Positions 1 through 5,667 of a stretch of DNA of 10,814 nucleotides are shown here, piece by piece. The DNA is from Anaerolineaceae bacterium (GTDB lineage: Bacteria; Chloroflexota; Anaerolineae; Anaerolineales; Anaerolineaceae), in assembly GCA_011620505.1 (NCBI GenBank), contig WOZA01000058.1:1-10814 (forward strand). The letters are read 5' to 3'. The position numbers were made by a program, and so were the translations under genes. The first letter of the stretch is position 1, and each line of letters starts with the position of its first letter. The notes under the pieces were generated by a model, which saw only the letters and a list, made by a program, of their open reading frames with translations, was not told the origin of the DNA and searched no databases.

Positions 1-96
1 CAGAAAACCTTATCCACCTCGGTCAAGCTTTAGTTTCATAATAAATTCCAGCGCACGCGCCATAATTTCAAAATGGATTGATGACTAAGTTCGTTG

Positions 97-404
97 TTAA
101 TTCAGGCCGGTGTAGATATTAACATCAGGGAAGGCTTGCTTAACAATCTCTGTGCCCCATCTGAAGTAAGGTTTGCCTGTCGTTTTAACCCTCAGGACCA
201 CTTGGTACCCAGAGGGATGTCCCAACAAGTCCTCCCACGGGCTGCGGTCATCGTTCTGAAGGCGTCTTTGACGCTCAAGACAAGGTTATCCAGTCCAGCA
301 TCTGAAAGTGTGTTGAGTTTGCGTCTCGGGTGGAGTTGCACCTCCCACAGAATGTCCTGCAGGCAGCCGTTGCCCAGCGCTCGCAAACATAGTTGCTGGA
401 AGAT
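97..404 (-). pseudogene. Remnant of an Fpg/MutM-type DNA glycosylase, C-terminal part
   Basis: Reading the minus strand, the frame entered near 404 gives LGNGCLQDILW, then HPRRK, TLSDAGL and MTAARGR. These match the helix-two-turn-helix part of Fpg/MutM-like glycosylases (family pattern GLGNG-LQDIL, HPKRK, TLSD, MTAQGGRDTE). Near 222-228 the similarity jumps to another frame, DLLGHPSGY, GKPYFRWGTEIVK, ending at a TAA at 97-99. From the remembered family consensus about 13 nt are missing at the junction, taking out the GRDTE segment. The zinc-finger cysteines are gone (CPxC reads YFRW; the last CxxC reads TGLN). The N-terminal catalytic half, with the essential Pro-Glu terminus, is absent, and in-frame stops lie just upstream (405-407). 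I see a dead gene fragment; the family assignment rests on motif memory, not on a search. Confidence 0.72.
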
Positions 405-464
405 TTAGATCTACGGGGAGTGATGGGCGAAATTTATGGGGGCATGCTTGCCAGTGAGCAAGGG

Positions 465-470
465 TATAAT
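465..470 (+). promoter_or_regulatory. Candidate -10 box for the guanylyltransferase gene
   Basis: A perfect TATAAT lies 30 nt before the chosen start codon, which would put transcription start near 477 and give a short leader. No good -35 hexamer is found at 16-18 nt; TTGCCA (448-453) is too close at 11 nt. It is therefore only a candidate. Confidence 0.4.
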
Positions 471-500
471 CAGAGTATCACAGAACACTGGAGGCTTTCA

Positions 501-1571
501 ATGGATTATGCCTTGATCATGGCTGGTGGTGCTGGTACGCGTTTGTGGCCGCTGAGCCGTGAACATCTTCCCAAACCCGCTCTTCGTCTTAATGGCGATC
601 AAAGTATGTTTGAAATTGCAGTCGAGAGGCTCTTGCCTTTGTTTTCACCAGAACAGATCCTGGTGGTAGCCAGCGCGGATCACAACCAGGTCTTGCATGA
701 GCAAGTCCCAGCCATTCCCGAAGAGAATTTTATTGTCGAGCCGGAAGGTCGCGGCACGGCACCGGCGATCGGGTTGGCAGCCATTCATCTGCAAGCACGT
801 GACCCCGAAGCAATCATGGCGGTGCTGACGGCTGACCATATCATCGGCAAGCCGGAGGTCTTCCGCTCGGTTATTCGCTCCGCACTGGAATTTGCCAGGG
901 ACGAGTACCTCGTCACTCTCGGCATCAAACCTACCTGGCCATCGACGTCGTATGGTTACATTGAGCAGGCAGACCTTTTGGGGGAGAAACTCGGCTTCAA
1001 GGCCTACACGGCGGAGCGCTTTGTGGAAAAGCCTAACGCCCAAAACGCGCAACGGATGCTTAATATGGGCAAATATTCGTGGAATAGCGGCATGTTCATC
1101 TGGAAAGTCGATCGCATCATGGCAGAGTTCAAATCACAGATGCCAGATCTGTATGCTCGCCTGATGCGTATAGCCGATACAATTGGCACTGAGCGATATG
1201 ATGCAGTTCTAGGCGAATTATGGCCGGGTATTACTAAACAGACGATCGACTACGGCATCATGGAGAACGCCAAACGCGTGATTGTACTGCCTGCCGATAT
1301 GGATTGGCTGGATGTGGGTACGTGGAATAACCTTAAGACAGTCCTCGACTCGGATGATAAGGGCAACAGTAAAAGCGGTGACGTAGTCCTGTGGAATTCG
1401 GAAAATTCAATGGTCATTGGCGACAAGCGTCTAGTGGCTGGGATAGGTCTGGAAAACATGATCATTGTGGATACCCCGGATGCCCTTCTGGTATGCGACA
1501 TGGCTCAAGCGGATGAGGTGAAAGCTCTCGTTGAGCATCTGAAGCAGATCGGACGCCAGGACTTGGCTTGA
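501..1571 (+). CDS. manC: Mannose-1-phosphate guanylyltransferase (GDP-mannose pyrophosphorylase)
   Basis: Makes GDP-mannose from GTP and mannose-1-phosphate in the cytoplasm, supplying mannosyl, and often GDP-fucose or rhamnose, units for glycans. The 356-aa product is the usual length of the short, single-domain form, with no fused phosphomannose isomerase domain. Visible motifs: nucleotide-binding GGAGTRLWPLSR (9-20) with Lys25, LTADH (109-113) carrying the metal-binding Asp, YGYIEQ (151-156), FVEKP (174-178), WNSGMF (194-199) and DWLDVGTW (268-275). The residue after Lys25 is Pro where many homologues have Gln. The ATG at 501 is chosen because GGAGG (490-494) lies 6 nt before it and the protein then begins directly with the Rossmann strand; the frame opens further upstream at 393 but that extension has no family resemblance. 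The gene stands alone: it diverges from the Fpg remnant and is followed by a gene-poor gap. Confidence 0.93.
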   Translation: MDYALIMAGGAGTRLWPLSREHLPKPALRLNGDQSMFEIAVERLLPLFSPEQILVVASADHNQVLHEQVPAIPEENFIVEPEGRGTAPAIGLAAIHLQARDPEAIMAVLTADHIIGKPEVFRSVIRSALEFARDEYLVTLGIKPTWPSTSYGYIEQADLLGEKLGFKAYTAERFVEKPNAQNAQRMLNMGKYSWNSGMFIWKVDRIMAEFKSQMPDLYARLMRIADTIGTERYDAVLGELWPGITKQTIDYGIMENAKRVIVLPADMDWLDVGTWNNLKTVLDSDDKGNSKSGDVVLWNSENSMVIGDKRLVAGIGLENMIIVDTPDALLVCDMAQADEVKALVEHLKQIGRQDLA

Positions 1572-1640
1572 AGTGATCCAGAACTTCAAAGATGGTGGTA
1601 GTAGAGACTACATAGTTCCACACATGCCTGTCTGGAAGGT

Positions 1641-1690
1641 AAAAACCCTGCCCAGGGTCTGATCTCGATGTAGACCCCGGGCAAAGGGTT
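1641..1690 (-). terminator. Intrinsic terminator on the minus strand
   Basis: Arms at 1644-1660 and 1672-1690 pair as AACCC/GGGTT, TGCCC/GGGCA and GGGTCT/AGACCC, with a 2-nt bulge and one A-C mismatch around an 11-nt loop. Read on the minus strand the stem is followed by TTTTT (1645-1641), the classical form. Read on the plus strand it has no T run, so it would serve the guanylyltransferase gene poorly. It lies about 35 nt after the stop of the minus-strand remnant at 1725. Confidence 0.7.
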
Positions 1691-1724
1691 ATCTACTTGC
1701 GCAGATTTGCGGTGATTGTGGCAG

Positions 1725-1838
1725 CTATCGTGCTTCAATCACCTTGAGTTTATAAAGTTCTTCCACTGCCAGTGCGACTTTGGTGACCGACGCATCCCGC
1801 GTGGTGGGGTAGACAAAGTAGGTATCCAAAGTGTTGAT
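1725..1838 (-). pseudogene. Minus-strand gene tail of unknown identity (possible remnant)
   Basis: Between a TGA at 1839-1841 and a TAG at 1725-1727 the minus strand encodes 37 residues including DTYFVYPTTRDAS and VALAVEELYKLKV. This is protein-like in composition and lies right before a good minus-strand terminator, as the end of a real gene would. No start codon with a ribosome site is visible and the frame is closed at the 5' side, so an intact gene is unlikely. The AVEELYKLKV helix-strand pattern faintly resembles ribosomal protein L23, but not enough to name it. With the Fpg remnant it suggests local gene decay. The rest of the 331-bp gap between 1572 and 1902 holds only the terminator and the bacterioferritin promoter. 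Confidence 0.4.
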
Positions 1839-1866
1839 TCAAAGGCCAAATCGGCTTTAGTTGGGT

Positions 1867-1896
1867 TATAATTAGAAAGCAAAAACCTGAAAGGAG
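1867..1896 (+). promoter_or_regulatory. -10 box and ribosome site for the bacterioferritin pair
   Basis: TATAAT at 1867-1872 is followed by AAGGAG at 1891-1896, 6 nt before the ATG at 1903. A convincing -35 hexamer is not seen. The sequence TTATAATTA (1866-1874) equals one arm of a PerR-type box, but the second arm is absent, so metal or peroxide control is not shown. Confidence 0.5.
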
Positions 1897-1902
1897 TATT
1901 GT

Positions 1903-2367
1903 ATGAAAGGTAAACCCGAAATCATTGAAAAACTGAACTTCCTGCTAGCAGATGAGTTGACAGTTGTTAACCAGTATTTTGTTCATGGAGAGGAATGTGC
2001 GGACTGGGGCTACGAACTTCTTCACCACAGTATTGAAGAACGCTCGATTACCGAGATGAAGCATGCCGAGAAGTTGATTGCGCGAATCCTCTTCCTTGAG
2101 GGGACGCCAGTGGTGGACAAGCTCAATAAGATGCATATCTCTGATAGCGTCCCGGGCATGCTTGAAAACGACAGACAAGCCGAAGAAGTCGCCATCAATA
2201 ACTATAACGAAGCCATCAAACTGGCAACAGAATTGTTGGATAACGGCACCAAGGAATTGCTCGATGGCATCCTGAAGGATGAAGAAGCACATATCAATTA
2301 CATCGAGGAACAACTCAAACAAATCGAACAGATGGGGCTTGAGACCTATCTGATTACAGTCAAGTAA
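1903..2367 (+). CDS. bfr: Bacterioferritin, first copy
   Basis: Iron-storage ferritin that oxidises Fe(II) at a dinuclear centre and stores ferric mineral in a 24-subunit cytoplasmic shell. The 154-aa length fits the family. Using E. coli numbering, which applies without gaps, all ferroxidase ligands are present: Glu18, Glu51, His54, Glu94, Glu127 and His130, plus Tyr25. The inter-subunit haem ligand Met52 is also kept. It opens with the usual MKG start and shares MKHAEKLIARILFLEG (52-67) with the second copy. At the inner-surface iron position that E. coli fills with His46 and Asp50 this copy has Glu46 and Thr50, so iron traffic through the shell may differ; it has His41-His42 nearby and Cys32. 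The downstream copy follows after 11 nt, so the two are surely co-transcribed and could co-assemble. Base composition and style match the neighbours. Confidence 0.94.
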   Translation: MKGKPEIIEKLNFLLADELTVVNQYFVHGEECADWGYELLHHSIEERSITEMKHAEKLIARILFLEGTPVVDKLNKMHISDSVPGMLENDRQAEEVAINNYNEAIKLATELLDNGTKELLDGILKDEEAHINYIEEQLKQIEQMGLETYLITVK

Positions 2368-2378
2368 GCGGAGGATAC

Positions 2379-2843
2379 ATGAAAGGCACCGAAAAAGTTA
2401 TTGAAACATTAAATGTTTTGCTGCGCGAAGAATTGACAGCCATCAGCCAGTACATGGTGCATGCTGAAATGTACGAAGATTGGGGCTATGCCAAATTGGG
2501 AGACGCTGAGCAGCATAGAGCCATCGAGGAGATGAAGCACGCTGAGAAGCTGATCGCGCGCATCCTGTTTTTGGAAGGTCGTCCGATTGTCAGTGAGCTG
2601 GAAGTTATTAGCATCGGCAAGACCGTGGACGAGATGCTCAAGAATGACCTCATGCTGGAGACCGATGCAGTGAAAAAGTACAACGACGCAATCAAACTGG
2701 TTATCACTGAGAAGGACAACGGCACCAAGGAGCTCTTGGACGCAATTTTGGCAGATGAAGAAGAACACGTGAACTTCTTTGAGGAGCAACTGACTCAGAT
2801 TGAACAGATGACGCTACCCTTCTTCCTTTCCACGATTAAATAG
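2379..2843 (+). CDS. bfr: Bacterioferritin, second copy
   Basis: A second 154-aa bacterioferritin, same role as the preceding gene. Glu18, Tyr25, Glu51, Met52, His54, Glu94, Glu127 and His130 are all in place, so it should both bind haem and oxidise iron. Unlike the first copy it has His46 and an acidic residue at 50 (Glu), matching the inner-surface iron site known in E. coli Bfr. GGAGG at 2370-2374 lies 4 nt before the start. The two copies share blocks such as residues 52-67 and DNGTKELLD (113-121), yet their codons in these blocks differ at many silent sites, so the duplication is old and not recently homogenised. It ends 15 nt before a strong terminator. Two-subunit bacterioferritins are known in Pseudomonas and Neisseria; whether this pair mixes in one shell is inference. 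Confidence 0.94.
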   Translation: MKGTEKVIETLNVLLREELTAISQYMVHAEMYEDWGYAKLGDAEQHRAIEEMKHAEKLIARILFLEGRPIVSELEVISIGKTVDEMLKNDLMLETDAVKKYNDAIKLVITEKDNGTKELLDAILADEEEHVNFFEEQLTQIEQMTLPFFLSTIK

Positions 2844-2858
2844 GTTTTTGTCAATCAA

Positions 2859-2890
2859 GAGATCCCGGCATCACCGGGGTCTCTTTCGTT
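2859..2890 (+). terminator. Intrinsic terminator of the bacterioferritin operon
   Basis: Stem GAGATCCCGG (2859-2868) and CCGGGGTCTC (2874-2883), ten pairs including one G-T, with the loop CATCA, followed by TTTCGTT. It lies directly after the second bacterioferritin stop. Confidence 0.85.
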
Positions 2891-2894
2891 AAGT

Positions 2895-2925
2895 TTGACA
2901 ATCCGCGGGCTTAATGAGGTAAAAT
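2895..2925 (+). promoter_or_regulatory. Candidate promoter of the MFS gene
   Basis: TTGACA (2895-2900) and TAAAAT (2920-2925) are separated by 19 nt, slightly long for a sigma-70-type promoter. Transcription would start near 2932, only about 11 nt before the ATG at 2943. Confidence 0.5.
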
Positions 2926-2942
2926 CAGCGCGAGTTTCTTCC

Positions 2943-4118
2943 ATGACCACTTTGCTGCTCATCGTCATCTACATTGCTTTTATCAGCCTTGGGCTGCCCG
3001 ATTCGATGCTTGGGGCAGCCTGGCCGGTCATGCAGGGCGAACTTGGCTTACCCCTGGCCGGGGCAGGGTTGGTCTCGATGATTGTTTCAGGGGGTACCAT
3101 CGTCTCAAGCCTCTTTAGCGGCATGCTGATCCACCGGCTTGGCACCGGGAAGCTGACGCTTATGAGCGTGTTAATGACGGCTCTGGCACTGCTGGGGTAT
3201 TCATTCAGTCCAAACTATCTTTGGCTGTGCCTCATTGCGGTGCCCCTGGGCTTGGGTGCGGGCGCAGTGGATGCTGCTTTAAATGATTTTGTTGCGCGCA
3301 ATTTCGCGGCGCGGCACATGAACTGGCTTCACAGCTTTTGGGGTATCGGCGCCACGGCTGGTCCTTTGATTATGGCGTTCATGCTCAACCAAACCGGTCG
3401 CTGGCAAATGGGCTACCGCACGGTCGCAATCGTTCAGTTTATATTGGTGGCGCTGCTTGCCATCTCCCTGCCCCTTTGGCAGCGTTTTCCCACCCCAGCC
3501 TCACCGCAGACCGCCTCAGGTGGAGGGAAGATACGGAAGATCCGCGGGTTGACGCCAAACCTGGTGGCATTCTTTGCATATTGCGCGGTTGAAGCCAGCA
3601 CCGGGCTATGGGCAGCCAGTTTTCTGGTGGATCAGCGCGGACTTAGCAGGGTTTTGGCGGCTGGAGGAGCTTCAGCTTACTATCTTGGGATCACTGTGGG
3701 GAGATTTCTGAACGGTTTTCTTTCATCCCATTTTGACGCAAAAAACCTGGTCCGGGGTGGTCAGGCGATGATATTACTGGGGATTGGCCTGATGTTCCTG
3801 CCTTTTCCGATCCTTAGCCTCGTAGGTCTGATGATCGTCGGTCTGGGATGTGCTCCGATTTATCCGACCCTATTGCACGAGACCCCACGCCGTTTTGGGG
3901 CAGAAAATTCCGCCAGTCTGATGGGGATACAGATGGCAATCGCCTATTGCGGACTGACACTGATGCCACCACTATTGGGATTAATCGTCGATCGTTTTGG
4001 TTTGCAACTCTATCCATTAGGGTTGCTCCTACTGGCACTAATGCTGACCTTTGGTACAGAGCGGTTGAACAAGGTGCTGGCGCAGCAGAACACAGAGGAG
4101 ATTGTACGAAGGTTATAA
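2943..4118 (+). CDS. Major facilitator superfamily transporter
   Basis: A 391-aa integral membrane protein with about twelve hydrophobic spans in two halves joined by a polar loop near residues 180-204 (PTPASPQTASGGGKIRKIRG), the standard MFS layout. Family signs: GMLIHRLGTGK (60-70) as the motif-A-like loop between TM2 and TM3, HSFWGIGATAGPL (130-142) in TM5, and the repeat of motif A in the second half, GRFLNGFLSSHFDAKNL (253-269). The overall style is that of fucose-permease-like or YfkF-like exporters, but the substrate cannot be read from the sequence. The ATG at 2943 is preferred because a TTG at 2895 would place the reading frame over the -35 and -10 boxes; no strong Shine-Dalgarno site precedes 2943 (GAGG at 2915-2918 is far), so translation may start on a very short leader. 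A small protein gene follows 54 nt later in the same direction. Confidence 0.87.
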   Translation: MTTLLLIVIYIAFISLGLPDSMLGAAWPVMQGELGLPLAGAGLVSMIVSGGTIVSSLFSGMLIHRLGTGKLTLMSVLMTALALLGYSFSPNYLWLCLIAVPLGLGAGAVDAALNDFVARNFAARHMNWLHSFWGIGATAGPLIMAFMLNQTGRWQMGYRTVAIVQFILVALLAISLPLWQRFPTPASPQTASGGGKIRKIRGLTPNLVAFFAYCAVEASTGLWAASFLVDQRGLSRVLAAGGASAYYLGITVGRFLNGFLSSHFDAKNLVRGGQAMILLGIGLMFLPFPILSLVGLMIVGLGCAPIYPTLLHETPRRFGAENSASLMGIQMAIAYCGLTLMPPLLGLIVDRFGLQLYPLGLLLLALMLTFGTERLNKVLAQQNTEEIVRRL

Positions 4119-4172
4119 AGCTGGGCAGTTTCTGTTAGAATTTATAGTTGGTAAACGAAACAGGAGTTGACC

Positions 4173-4343
4173 ATGAAAAAGCCGAACCCAACAAATGACG
4201 AAGATCCACAAATGAATCCACCTGATCCCTGCGCGGATACCGTGCAAACCCAAAAGACTCACCCCAAACCAGCAGTTGAGGGAGGCCCGATTTATCGGAC
4301 CGATATCCCCAAGGATTTGCCGCCAGACACTCCGTTAAAATAG
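4173..4343 (+). CDS. Small proline-rich hypothetical protein (56 aa)
   Basis: I do not recognise this protein. AGGAG (4162-4166) is correctly spaced, 6 nt before the ATG, and a terminator follows the TAG within 60 nt, so it looks like a genuine small gene. The product is hydrophilic, rich in Pro, Asp, Thr and Lys, with one Cys (20), no membrane segment and no signal peptide. The first 35 residues are low-complexity and probably unfolded; the second part, GGPIYRTDIPKDLPPDTP (37-54), has more sequence character and may be the conserved part. It could be co-transcribed with the MFS gene (54-nt gap) or have its own promoter. Absence of a start-to-stop alternative on the other strand and the good ribosome site support coding; the function is unknown. 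Confidence 0.65.
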   Translation: MKKPNPTNDEDPQMNPPDPCADTVQTQKTHPKPAVEGGPIYRTDIPKDLPPDTPLK

Positions 4344-4363
4344 CATGAATCCTCATGCAATTT

Positions 4364-4400
4364 GAGGCCGGGAACCTCAGCAGGCTCCTGGTCTTTTTTT
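4364..4400 (+). terminator. Intrinsic terminator after the small gene
   Basis: GAGGCCGGGAACC (4364-4376) pairs with GGCTCCTGGTCTT (4383-4395) around a TCAGCA loop, with some G-T pairs and one A-C mismatch, and runs into seven T residues (4394-4400). A second small perfect hairpin, GCATGA-ATCC-TCATGC (4343-4358), precedes it at the stop codon. Confidence 0.75.
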
Positions 4401-4492
4401 ACTCTGGATAGACATTTTCTCCGGATGGATGTGTGAGCTGGTTGTCTTGCCCCTGACTTCTTCTAACAATCAATTATCTGGAAGAATTAGCA

Positions 4493-4528
4493 AAAACCTT
4501 GACGGGTTTTGAGAGCTGGGCATATAAT
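4493..4528 (+). promoter_or_regulatory. Promoter of the pyr operon with a candidate operator
   Basis: TTGACG (4499-4504) and TATAAT (4523-4528) are 18 nt apart, a strong sigma-70-type promoter with transcription starting near 4535. The -35 box is framed exactly by AAAACC (4493-4498) and GGTTTT (4505-4510), a perfect 6-bp inverted repeat that a dimeric repressor could bind. The roughly 30-nt leader is too short for a PyrR-type attenuator, so any pyrimidine control should act at initiation or elsewhere. Confidence 0.8.
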
Positions 4529-4564
4529 AAATAGATTTAAATTCCAGCACAAAAGGACTCAATA

Positions 4565-5647
4565 ATGAGATTGCCGGGTCTGGTTGACGCGCACGTCCAC
4601 CTCCGCACGCCTGGAGGGGAACACAAGGAAGATTTTCGAACGGGGTCAATGGCGGCATTGGCAGGAGGTTTTACTACTCTTCTCGCAATGCCCAACACAA
4701 ACCCACCGCTGGTCACCGCGGAAAACTGGAGCATCGCTCAGCAGTTGGCAGAAAGCCACAGCCTGTGCGATGTTTTTTTATATGCAGGGGGCTCGGCAGA
4801 ACACATCGCTGAACTGCCTGCTCTCTCCCATTCAGCCATTGCCCTCAAGCTGTACCTCGATCAGACTTATGGTCCCTTGCGCGTTCAGGGGTTGGAAGCT
4901 CTCCAGAAAATCATGGAGCTCTGGCCAGCGAGCAAGCCCATTTGCCTCCACGCCGAGCAGGAATCCATTGCGGTGGGCATCGCGCTCGCGGCGCTGTATC
5001 GCAAGCCAATCCATTTTTGTCATGTTTCGCGTAAGGACGAAATCGAACTGATCGCCAAAGCCAAGGCTGAAGGGCTGCCGGTTACCTGCGAAGTGACCCC
5101 GCATCACCTCTTCCTGACTGAAGCAGATGCCCTTAGGCTGGGCCCCTATGCCGACATGCGCCCGCGGTTGGCAAGCCAAGTGGACGTAGACGCCCTCTGG
5201 CAGCATCTGGGCAGCACGATCGACTGTATCGCCTCCGATCACGCCCCGCATGCTCAGTGGGAGAAACAAGGATACAAGACGGAAGCGGAATGGCGCCAGA
5301 ATCCGGGGCGGATCGGTCCAAACCCAATCCCGCCAGGCATCCCCGGTCTCGAATCCACGCTGCCTTTGATGCTAACCGCCCTTTCGCAAAAACGGTTGAG
5401 CCTCGAAACGCTGATCCAACTGCTGCATACGAACCCCACGCGTATTTTCCATCTGCCAACTCAACCTGACACCTGGGTGGAGGTGGACCCTGCGCGGAGT
5501 TACATCTTCCCCGACCATCCTCTTTATACCAAATGTGGTTGGTCACCTTTTGAGGGTATGCGCATGACCGGCGCCATCCGCCAGGTCGTTTTGCGCGGCA
5601 AAGAAGTTGTTTCTAACGGTAAGGTCATCGACCCGCCGAATTCATAG
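4565..5647 (+). CDS. pyrC: Dihydroorotase, CAD-like short form
   Basis: Cyclises N-carbamoyl-aspartate to dihydroorotate, step 3 of pyrimidine synthesis. It is a 360-aa metal-dependent amidohydrolase. Visible ligands: His10 and His12 (DAHVHLR), Lys95 in ALKLYL as the carboxylated bridging lysine, His129 (CLHAEQ), His153 (FCHVSRKDE) and Asp225 (ASDHAPH). MPNT (42-45) and GIPGLE (258-263) are typical substrate and loop regions. The protein starts straight at the barrel (RLPGLVD), lacking the roughly 50-residue N-terminal part of the common bacterial type I enzyme. In this and in PGGEHKEDF, GLPVTCEVTPHHLFL, NPTRIFHLP and WSPFEG it follows the dihydroorotase domain of animal CAD rather than the B. 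subtilis or E. coli enzymes. A run of about 20 extra residues (235-256) sits where CAD has a short loop. AAGGA precedes the ATG by 7 nt. First gene of the pyr operon. Confidence 0.93.
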   Translation: MRLPGLVDAHVHLRTPGGEHKEDFRTGSMAALAGGFTTLLAMPNTNPPLVTAENWSIAQQLAESHSLCDVFLYAGGSAEHIAELPALSHSAIALKLYLDQTYGPLRVQGLEALQKIMELWPASKPICLHAEQESIAVGIALAALYRKPIHFCHVSRKDEIELIAKAKAEGLPVTCEVTPHHLFLTEADALRLGPYADMRPRLASQVDVDALWQHLGSTIDCIASDHAPHAQWEKQGYKTEAEWRQNPGRIGPNPIPPGIPGLESTLPLMLTALSQKRLSLETLIQLLHTNPTRIFHLPTQPDTWVEVDPARSYIFPDHPLYTKCGWSPFEGMRMTGAIRQVVLRGKEVVSNGKVIDPPNS

Positions 5648-5667
5648 ATTATTGACACGGAGTAAAC

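Noticed and set aside
10..84. Minus-strand frame encoding about 24 residues (ALEFIMKLKLDRGG end)
   Set aside because: Protein-like composition but too short, with a stop just upstream and the window edge near; no support beyond composition.
94..408. Plus-strand open frame of 104 codons
   Set aside because: It lies over the minus-strand Fpg remnant, whose protein motifs explain the DNA; its own translation has no family-like features and no ribosome site.
393..500. N-terminal extension of the guanylyltransferase from a TTG
   Set aside because: The family begins at the YALIMAGG strand, GGAGG sits correctly before the ATG at 501, and a TATAAT box lies inside the extension.
1604..1617. Small hairpin GTAG-CTAC after the guanylyltransferase gene
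   Set aside because: Only four pairs and no T run, so it cannot be called a terminator.
1866..1880. PerR-like box before the bacterioferritin genes
   Set aside because: Only the left arm TTATAATTA is present; the right arm does not match, and the match coincides with an ordinary -10 box.
5133..5546. Minus-strand open frame opposite pyrC
   Set aside because: Antisense shadow with an Arg/Gly/Ala-rich composition and no recognisable domain.
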